Below are positions 57,733-64,000 of a stretch of 64,000 nucleotides of DNA, piece after piece. Each line of letters begins with the position of its first letter. The stretch's first letter is position 1. Source of the stretch: CAZHHH01 sp052400685 (GTDB lineage Bacteria; Bacteroidota; Bacteroidia; Bacteroidales; Marinilabiliaceae); assembly GCA_052400685.1 (NCBI GenBank), contig JBQTGJ010000018.1; one strand, written 5' to 3'. Made by a program: the position numbers and the translations under genes. The notes beneath the pieces are model-generated. The model saw only the letters and a list, made by a program, of their open reading frames with translations. It ran no database searches and was not told the origin of the DNA.

Positions 57733-60269
57733 TTTTTGTCTTTTGCGACTCCGACGTTTGCGACAAATTTTTCGATGGTTTTTATAAATAAGGCGTTCGA
57801 GACTGGTTTGATCAGATAATCATCAAAGCCCTCGTTTAGATATTTTATTTTTTCCTCGGGAATTAAGTACGGAGCCTGGGCAATCAGCGTGATGTTGGGC
57901 CTGATTCTTTTGGCAGCATGAATAAATTCTGAACCATCCATGTCGGAGTGTCTGATGTCGGAGAAAATAATGCCGATATCTTTTTGTTCAGCCAACAGGG
58001 TAATAGCATCGCCTCCAGTGTTAGCATTTAAAACTTCAATGTTGTTTTCCTTGAGGTAAAAGACGATTTCCTGATTGATTTTGTAGCCGTATTGAGCTAT
58101 CAGAACTTTCATTCTTTGAGGGCTCGTTTTGAGATTCTCGGGCGTGTTCCGCTTTTTGTTTAATGGTATTTGAATGGTGAAAGTGGTGCCTTCATTAATG
58201 ATGGAATCTACTTCAATGGAACCACCAAGAGTTTCAGTCAGCCCTTTGGCAATGGTTAATCCAATACCCACTCCACCAAAAATGCCTCTGCTTCTGTCAA
58301 CTATTGACGAAAATGGAAGATATATGGAAGGCAAATTAGAGGTGCTAATACCTACACCGGTATCTTTAATCCAAATAATTAGTTTTTGCTGATTTCGGGT
58401 GAAATTAAAACCGATCTCAACCGCCCCTTTATGGGTGTATTTTATGGCGTTGTCTATCAGGCGCTGTAAGATTTGTGTGAGTAGATGATGGTCGCAAAAA
58501 ATCTTCCCGTTTTTGAGTGCGGGCGCTACGTGGCTATTGATTTTTAAATCGTTTTTTGAGTGACGTGATTGTAGGTTCGAAGTATAGTCAAGCAATTGAT
58601 CAGCCAGATCCGAGACTTTAAACCAACCGTTTTGAGGCGTTAGTTGATTATTGTTTAGTTGCGTCAGGAGCTTTAATGATTCAACCAGATGGTTTACATC
58701 TTCACTGCTTTTTCGAATCAGATTGATATATTCATATTGTTCTTCTGTATTCGGTAAATTTTCCAGTAGTTCAGTTGCGCCCAGTATGCCATTGAGTGAG
58801 GTTAATATCTCATGTGAAAAACCGGGTATTACATCTGTTTCAAAGTTTCGGTACAACGGTTCAGAACTTTGCTCAGTCGTCCGGTTTGCTCTAAGCGTGT
58901 TTTGATGGGCAAGATGTGTTAATCTTAAGATATATTGTACGTTACCATCGGTGTTGAAGATGGGGTAATAATCGGAACAATACCAATTATTTTTACGTTC
59001 TCCCAGCATATAATCAGAACTAACCACTTTGTCGCCCTCCAATGCCTTTTGTATGTAAGATGAGTTGTCGATGTCGCCGGTGATAGCTCTGATTTCATTG
59101 AGTGATACCTCGCAGTTGTTGTCGGCCGACAAGTGCAGAAGGTCTTTCATTGAATTGTTGATATACAGGCATTTTTGGTCTGGGGTGATGAGCATTACGC
59201 CATCGGTGAGATTATTCATGATTCCCAGGGAGTCGTATATAGGCCTTCCTGCTTCTTCTTTTTTGGGCCTAACATATTCCAGTCGCGTCAGTATAGCCGC
59301 TGTATTTTTATTGTAAAATGAGGATATTTTTATCTGATGATACTGCGATTCTTCTTCGAAAATAAATGAGTCTTCAAACCTGCTTTTTCTATTAAAGTCG
59401 TGATGCAATAGTCGGGCGATGCTTTCTTGTACTTCGTTACGGGTGGCGGATGTAAGGTTTGCGTCATTCTTTGTCTTGAGGATCTGTTTTGCCGAATTGT
59501 TCATGTAGGTGATTTGCCCGGCGAGCCCTTTTAGTGTTGTGTCCTGAATTATGATGCCGCTTGAAAGGTGATCAAAATGCGCTGCACAATCACTTAGTAA
59601 TCCCGCTGAATTGGCCATTTGTTTTTCAAGCGTTTGGATTTTCAACAAAGATTCATCAAGCAAGTTCTTGGTTTGGTATAGTTCTTTGATGTTTTGGATG
59701 GTGATCACTGCAATTTGTATCGACGTATTGAGATCTGTTAACAACATGCCTTTTACTTTGAAAACGTCATTTCTAAGTGTTATGGTTATGCTGTCCTGTT
59801 TATTCGTCCAAATATTTTTAATGAATGATGAAAATTGATTTTTAGATTTTTGAGCAGGCGGCCAATTCATGAAATTTAATCCTTTTAATTCTCCTGTTTG
59901 ACGATTTTCCCATATAGGAGATGACCCATAAGCCTGCTTAATGAGGCCTTGCCTGTTGATTAGCATTATTGAGACCTGCGATTGCTGTTTTAAGATGTTG
60001 TTGAGCAACAGGTTGTGGCTTGTCATTTCTATGATTGGTTTTTTCTGTCTGATCATGTGGTGACGAATCAACAAATAAATTACCCATGATGTTACCAATA
60101 CAAATAAAAGCCCTTTAATAGTTTGAATTTGTTCGAAATTCTGAAAACGATAAATCACTATTTTATCCGAAAGAAAAATCCATATCACACCTATTAAAAA
60201 GTAAATGCCAGCGATTACTAAAGGCGCCTCCCAATGGCTTTCTGTGAGTTTCGGTTTTTTCTCTGACAT
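57729..60269 (-). CDS. Membrane hybrid histidine kinase with atypical receiver
   Basis: 846 aa from ATG 60269. An upstream ATG at 60482 adds 71 Lys/Asn-rich residues that look untranslated; MSEKKPKLTESHWEAP is the better start. Two membrane segments (about 17-38 and 53-78), several PAS-type regions, HisKA with FSHEILTSLNGILG (His near 486), HATPase (DNAIKYTHKG, DTGVGIS, GVGIGLTI). In the C-terminal receiver the phosphorylated Asp is present (FSDIRHSDMDG) and so is Lys (YLIKPVS). The usual acidic pair at the start is replaced (VLIAQYGYK), so magnesium binding and phosphorylation may be impaired. Convergent with the ABC gene. Confidence 0.9.
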   Translation of the reverse strand: MSEKKPKLTESHWEAPLVIAGIYFLIGVIWIFLSDKIVIYRFQNFEQIQTIKGLLFVLVTSWVIYLLIRHHMIRQKKPIIEMTSHNLLLNNILKQQSQVSIMLINRQGLIKQAYGSSPIWENRQTGELKGLNFMNWPPAQKSKNQFSSFIKNIWTNKQDSITITLRNDVFKVKGMLLTDLNTSIQIAVITIQNIKELYQTKNLLDESLLKIQTLEKQMANSAGLLSDCAAHFDHLSSGIIIQDTTLKGLAGQITYMNNSAKQILKTKNDANLTSATRNEVQESIARLLHHDFNRKSRFEDSFIFEEESQYHQIKISSFYNKNTAAILTRLEYVRPKKEEAGRPIYDSLGIMNNLTDGVMLITPDQKCLYINNSMKDLLHLSADNNCEVSLNEIRAITGDIDNSSYIQKALEGDKVVSSDYMLGERKNNWYCSDYYPIFNTDGNVQYILRLTHLAHQNTLRANRTTEQSSEPLYRNFETDVIPGFSHEILTSLNGILGATELLENLPNTEEQYEYINLIRKSSEDVNHLVESLKLLTQLNNNQLTPQNGWFKVSDLADQLLDYTSNLQSRHSKNDLKINSHVAPALKNGKIFCDHHLLTQILQRLIDNAIKYTHKGAVEIGFNFTRNQQKLIIWIKDTGVGISTSNLPSIYLPFSSIVDRSRGIFGGVGIGLTIAKGLTETLGGSIEVDSIINEGTTFTIQIPLNKKRNTPENLKTSPQRMKVLIAQYGYKINQEIVFYLKENNIEVLNANTGGDAITLLAEQKDIGIIFSDIRHSDMDGSEFIHAAKRIRPNITLIAQAPYLIPEEKIKYLNEGFDDYLIKPVSNALFIKTIEKFVANVGVAKDKN

Positions 60270-60482
60270 GTTGATTATCTTATTTTTATAAGTCTTATTT
60301 ATATTCAGTATAACTGTTGATATATAAAAATGTTTCTTGGCTTTAAAAACGTTTGATTCGCCCGTCGAACATTTACTCTCCTTTATTGGGGTTAGGTTTA
60401 GCAAATGCTTTTGTTTTATTTTGTTCCTTAAAGGTAAAGTATTTTTATATTTCATCACTTTTTTTTGGGCGGATACTCTCAT

Positions 60483-60792
60483 AACTTTTTATTCGTTTTG
60501 ATTTGAGTTGTTTGTTTTGTTGCTCTTATTAAGATGTTTATATTTGAAAAACCATATTGTCTAATTTTTTAAATACTGGTTTTAAGGTGTTGCATAATTG
60601 TACAACCAGGACTTTTGAACAACTTTATTAGGATTTGGTTATTTTAATTAGTGCCTGTAAGTGAATTTTTGTGGCAGATCAGAAAGCTGTTTTTTGCGGA
60701 TTTAATGTTCGGAAACATGTGTGTGCAATCGCAATTGACTATTTTGAAACCTGAAGTACTAAAAATGATGCTTTTTGGTTGATGTGAAATCC
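60483..60792. other. AT-rich intergenic region upstream of the second PorE-like gene
   Basis: No gene supported. A short TTAGTGCCTGTAAG word at 60648-60661 matches the terminal motif of the dispersed repeat family, but the core of the nearest copy (F) begins about 130 bp later. It may be the remains of a nested or second copy. Confidence 0.35.
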
Positions 60793-60921
60793 TATTTGTC
60801 CATAAATTCATGAGTTTGCTGGACATTTTAAACTCAAGGCTTTCGCAGTTCGGCGATTGGTGTAAATAACCATTTTGAGAGTAACCCTAACACCCTGGTT
60901 GAACTTTCTATTCAGATTCTA
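60793..60921 (+). repeat. Dispersed intergenic repeat, copy F
   Basis: TTTGTCCATAAA (shared with copy D), then TTAAACTCAAGGCTTTCGCA near 60828-60847, GTAAATAACCATTTTGAGAG and GGTTGAACTTTCT. The right end is not clear. It lies 37 bp before the start of the second PorE-like gene, so it may fall in that gene's promoter or leader. Confidence 0.65.
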
Positions 60922-60958
60922 AATAATATAAACCTAAATAAACCTGAAAAGTCATCTT

Positions 60959-63436
60959 ATGAAAAAGTTTTATTTATTGATTTTGTGCGGCCTACTGGTT
61001 GGCAGTCTTTATGCTCAGGAGCGCCCCAGGGTGGACAAGTCGGCTTTTGTTGCCGCTGGCCAGCTTGAGAAGTCTGACCAGTTGCTCATTTGGCTAGATG
61101 ATGCCGACAGCATGTATAAAAAGGAGTTATTCCACGAAGCCTTTTTGATTTATCAAAAATTGTTCGATTATGTAGCTACCAATAGTGCTTTAAACTATCG
61201 GTTGGGCGTAAGTGCTTTGATGTCCGGTTATCCGGCTTCGGCTGTTCATTACCTGAATATAAGCGATCCCGGTATAGCATCCGATTATTATTATATGCTG
61301 GGCCGGGCCTATCAGCTTAATCAGCAATATTCCAAGGCGATTGAGGCCTATGGAATGTATGATAGTTCGTTACGGGCTTTATTCCGACGTCATTTTAGCG
61401 TTTATTATCAGCAGCTGACTCAGGAATGTCTGTTTGGAATGGAAGCTATTAACGATTCTTTGCCGTATTTTATAATTAATTTGGGTGAAGCTGTTAATTC
61501 GGTTTATGACGATTATGCACCTGTGTTGGTTCCAGGTGGGGATGCGATGTATTATACCACCCGACAACCGTTGGAGCCATTGAATAAACCCGTTAGGCAG
61601 GATCGCCTTGATGAGAATGTTAAGTATTCTAAATTTGACGTCAATGGCAGCACTGTTGGGACTTTTCTTACGGGCCTCTCTCTTAGGCGTAATGTGAGTG
61701 TGGCTGGTGTTGATGCCACATTTGATCGTATTTTTCTTTATAAAGGTAAAAAACGTTCAGGAAGTGTCTATTCAGCAATCACGGAGGAGGATTTTGTCGC
61801 TCGGCTTTTTAGAATGAAAGGTAAAATTGATAAGAAGTTTGTGAAGGAGGGGTATTTTTCAGTCGCTGAAAATGGACTGGGCGTTTTTAATACCAACCGT
61901 TGGGATTATCGTTACGGCGAGGATTTGGTATTTACCAATAAGGTGCGTTTTCGCAGAGTCAAAAATGCCTTTGTGGCTGATGGTAACATCAATACTTTGC
62001 TGGATGAGAAAAGTGCCGTTTTAACGCCCGACGGACAGACTCTGTATTTTGCCAGTAATGGGCACGAAGGTTTTGGCGGATTTGATATTTACCGCAGCAA
62101 TTTGCTGGACGACGGAAGTTGGTCAGCCCCGCAAAATATGGGGTATCCCATTAATACCCCTGCCAATGAACTGTATTATTTCCCCACCACCGATTCGTTG
62201 GTGGCTTTGGTTGCTTCTGATCGTGCCGGAGGTATGGGAGGTCTCGATATTTATAAGATTATTAAAGATATTAGAATACCTTTTGATTTGTGGGGCGAAG
62301 TTGTGGATGCCGAAAACGGAAATCAGCTGAAGGCTTTGGTTACTGTTGTTGATAATGCCACAGGTGAGCCGTTGGTCTCTGCAGTTAGTGATTCTCTATC
62401 CGGCGAATATTTTATTCATCTTGAGGATGCCGGTGACTTTTCGGTGCAGGCACAAGTACCCGGATATGCCGGAAAAGTTGATCGTATTGAAACCCCTACA
62501 GAGCGAAACGTTCGTTTACGTAAAGATTTTCAACTGGCTCGTCTGGCCTCTCCTTTTACCATGGAAGGCTGGGTGCGTAACGAGGCAAATGGCGCACCTG
62601 TTCAGGCTGAAATTGTGTTTAAACAACTCGCTAATGATTCGGTGGTGGGCCGGGGCTACACCAATGGAGTGGATGGCACCTATAACATAACACTTGATGA
62701 TAAACGCAATATGGTGATGGAGGTTAATGCGAATAAGTATTTTCTTTTTACCGATACTTTAATGCTGCGGGATCATCACCAGTCAAGCTTTCACAAAGAT
62801 GTACTTCTGAAAAGAAGTCAAGTGAGCTATACACTGGCAGGACATGTAACCGAGGTCAATACCAACCAATCGGTGGCTGCCTCGCTGGCATTTTATGAGC
62901 CGGCTGCAGAAGCGCCTTTTCTTACGGCTTTTTCGGATACGTTGTCGGGTAAATACGCCGTCACACTCGAAAAGGAGGGCCCATTTATCGTAGAAGTTAA
63001 TGCCGATGGCTATTTCTTTGTTAATATGCCTTTGGTATTCCCTGAGGATTCAACACTTCTGATACGAAATGTGGCAATGCAAAAAATGTCTGCCGGATCA
63101 CGTATCGTCGTCGAAAATATCCTTTTTAATTCAGGCAAGGCGACTTTGAAAGCTGAATCGTATTCGGAACTTAATAAGTTGGTTCGCCTGCTTCTCGAAA
63201 ATAGTTCTGTTCGGATTGAAGTGTCAGGACATACCGATAATGTGGGATCCGCGTCTCTTAATAAACGTCTGTCGCGGAGCCGGGCCGAATCGGTTAAAAA
63301 TTATTTGCAAAGTCATGGCGTGGACGCCGGACGTATAGAGTTCGAAGGCTATGGCTTTGATCGTCCTATTGCACCTAATGATACGCCCGAGGGAAGGGCA
63401 GCCAACCGAAGGGTGGAAATAGAAGTGCTTGATTAA
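60959..63436 (+). CDS. PorE-like OmpA-family protein with repeated regulatory-like domains
   Basis: 825 aa. Signal peptide to about 19 (SLYAQ); TPR-like helices (40-160); WD40/PD40-like propeller (170-430, FASNGHEGFGGFDIYRS and SDRAGGMGGLDIYK); three carboxypeptidase-regulatory-like domains (about 445-525, 535-615, 625-710); OmpA domain (715-823: SGHTDNVGSASLNKRLSRSR and GYGFDRPIAPN). It is longer than the first PorE-like protein because of the repeated beta-sandwich domains, which may reach an outer-membrane partner. It is followed by a lipoprotein gene in the same direction with repeat copy G between them. Confidence 0.92.
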   Translation: MKKFYLLILCGLLVGSLYAQERPRVDKSAFVAAGQLEKSDQLLIWLDDADSMYKKELFHEAFLIYQKLFDYVATNSALNYRLGVSALMSGYPASAVHYLNISDPGIASDYYYMLGRAYQLNQQYSKAIEAYGMYDSSLRALFRRHFSVYYQQLTQECLFGMEAINDSLPYFIINLGEAVNSVYDDYAPVLVPGGDAMYYTTRQPLEPLNKPVRQDRLDENVKYSKFDVNGSTVGTFLTGLSLRRNVSVAGVDATFDRIFLYKGKKRSGSVYSAITEEDFVARLFRMKGKIDKKFVKEGYFSVAENGLGVFNTNRWDYRYGEDLVFTNKVRFRRVKNAFVADGNINTLLDEKSAVLTPDGQTLYFASNGHEGFGGFDIYRSNLLDDGSWSAPQNMGYPINTPANELYYFPTTDSLVALVASDRAGGMGGLDIYKIIKDIRIPFDLWGEVVDAENGNQLKALVTVVDNATGEPLVSAVSDSLSGEYFIHLEDAGDFSVQAQVPGYAGKVDRIETPTERNVRLRKDFQLARLASPFTMEGWVRNEANGAPVQAEIVFKQLANDSVVGRGYTNGVDGTYNITLDDKRNMVMEVNANKYFLFTDTLMLRDHHQSSFHKDVLLKRSQVSYTLAGHVTEVNTNQSVAASLAFYEPAAEAPFLTAFSDTLSGKYAVTLEKEGPFIVEVNADGYFFVNMPLVFPEDSTLLIRNVAMQKMSAGSRIVVENILFNSGKATLKAESYSELNKLVRLLLENSSVRIEVSGHTDNVGSASLNKRLSRSRAESVKNYLQSHGVDAGRIEFEGYGFDRPIAPNDTPEGRAANRRVEIEVLD

Positions 63437-63486
63437 TCTGATGACCTTAATAACGAGTATAAGCAAGAAACCTAAGAGCTTGATGA

Positions 63487-63605
63487 GAATTGTTCAAATT
63501 CAAGGCTTGCGAAGTTCGATGAATGTGATTTTATGATCGTAGATAACCATTTTGAGGACAAGCGTAACGCCGAAGTTGAACTTTTCTTGCAAGCACTAAC
63601 TAAAA
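63487..63605 (+). repeat. Dispersed intergenic repeat, copy G (best-conserved core)
   Basis: GTTCAAATTCAAGGCTTGCG (63493-63512) is nearly identical to copy E. Further on are GTAGATAACCATTTTGAGGA, CAAGCGTAACGCCGAAGTTG and AACTTTTCTTGCAAGCA, the last matching copy C. The right end, inverted, reads TTAGTGCTTGCAAG. It lies between the second PorE-like gene and the lipoprotein gene, probably inside a transcript. Confidence 0.75.
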
Positions 63606-63615
63606 CGACAAACTT

Positions 63616-64000
63616 ATGAAGCGTAGATTACTTTTGACAGGAGCGATGGCAGGTTTGATTTGGCTTGCCGGTTGCAAGGGCGATGATATTATTATAAACA
63701 CCGATGGTGACGAAGAAAAAGTGCTGGAGTTGGATATGCCGGCAATTAATTTTTCATACACTATTGCTGAGGCATTAGAGGATGTTGATCAGGAGTATTT
63801 TGTGGTTGACGATGATGGTCTGGTGTGGTTATCTTATAGACAGGATGTTTCGGTTGACTGGGATGAATTGGTGCAACTGAATGATATTAATGAGCATTGG
63901 AGTTATGGAATGAGTGACCTTTTACTGGCGCCGGAAACGTCTGAGCTGAAGAGCTCCAAAACTATTTCATATTCAGAAAAAGTAAAATTGAACCACAAGG
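63616..64000 (+). CDS. Lipoprotein of unknown function (5' part, runs off the window)
   Basis: 128 codons visible without a stop. The lipoprotein signal MKRRLLLTGAMAGLIWLAGC ends at Cys20. The mature part is acidic (KGDDIIINTDGDEEK) and then has alternating strands. No family recognised. It follows the PorE-like gene by 180 bp and may be a partner of it. Because the 3' end is missing, length and domains are unknown. Confidence 0.75.
   Translation, partial: MKRRLLLTGAMAGLIWLAGCKGDDIIINTDGDEEKVLELDMPAINFSYTIAEALEDVDQEYFVVDDDGLVWLSYRQDVSVDWDELVQLNDINEHWSYGMSDLLLAPETSELKSSKTISYSEKVKLNHK

Noticed and set aside
60270..60482. 71-residue N-terminal extension of the membrane hybrid kinase
   Set aside because: Lys/Asn-rich and unlike a folded domain; the ATG at 60269 gives a normal start before the first membrane segment.
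1..64000. CRISPR arrays, rRNA operons, transposases or prophage genes
   Set aside because: Looked for on both strands; no regularly spaced repeats, rRNA signatures, transposase or phage motifs were seen.

Overview
The window comes from a Bacteroidota chromosome, most likely Bacteroidales/Marinilabiliales. The evidence is a SusC/SusD pair with a hybrid two-component regulator, type IX secretion (T9SS) genes (PorP/SprF, PorE-like OmpA proteins, a type-B sorting domain), Bacteroidetes-type -7 promoter octamers (TAnnTTTG) in place of an obvious E. coli -10 box, few Shine-Dalgarno sequences, and moderately AT-rich DNA. No rRNA, CRISPR array, phage or insertion-sequence transposase was seen. The only RNA gene recognised is a tRNA-Arg(TCT).

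Layout. 0-5 kb: an M13 lipoprotein peptidase and a DEAD-box helicase with a DbpA-type RNA-binding domain, both on the minus strand; the helicase has a long, hairpin-rich upstream region. 5-12.7 kb: a pentose cluster with a GntR-type regulator, xylulokinase, xylose isomerase, an MFS sugar symporter and a secreted GH51 arabinofuranosidase. The regulator sits behind a perfect 11-bp inverted repeat. 12.9-19.8 kb: mostly stress and housekeeping genes: YaaA, an unidentified conserved protein, a lipoprotein superoxide dismutase, a VF530-family protein beside a second DEAD-box helicase, a small barrel protein, and an OhrR-like MarR regulator followed by a nitroreductase. 20.4-37.2 kb: a polysaccharide utilisation locus, SusC - SusD - GH92 - GH92 - GH28-like - HGSNAT-like membrane acyltransferase - hybrid two-component regulator. 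Exported lipoprotein or secreted glycosidases cut the glycan, SusCD imports the products, and the regulator senses them. 37.3 kb: the tRNA.

37.5-64 kb is a surface and signalling region. It holds a giant PKD-repeat protein with a T9SS type-B sorting domain, divergent from a PorP/SprF gene that overlaps a PorE-like OmpA gene. These are surrounded by four large sensor proteins, a G-type ABC transporter with an unusual N-terminal half, a second PorE-like protein and the start of a lipoprotein gene. Two of the sensor proteins have lost canonical phosphorelay residues.

The signal no gene call explains is a family of short (about 140-160 bp) dispersed intergenic repeats, with up to eight copies here in both orientations. 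They share a core (key words TTCAAATTCAAGGCTTGCG and GTAAATnACCATTT) and TARTGCYTG-like inverted ends. In three copies the first three bases of the element are exactly the stop codon of the upstream gene. This is the best candidate for something undescribed.
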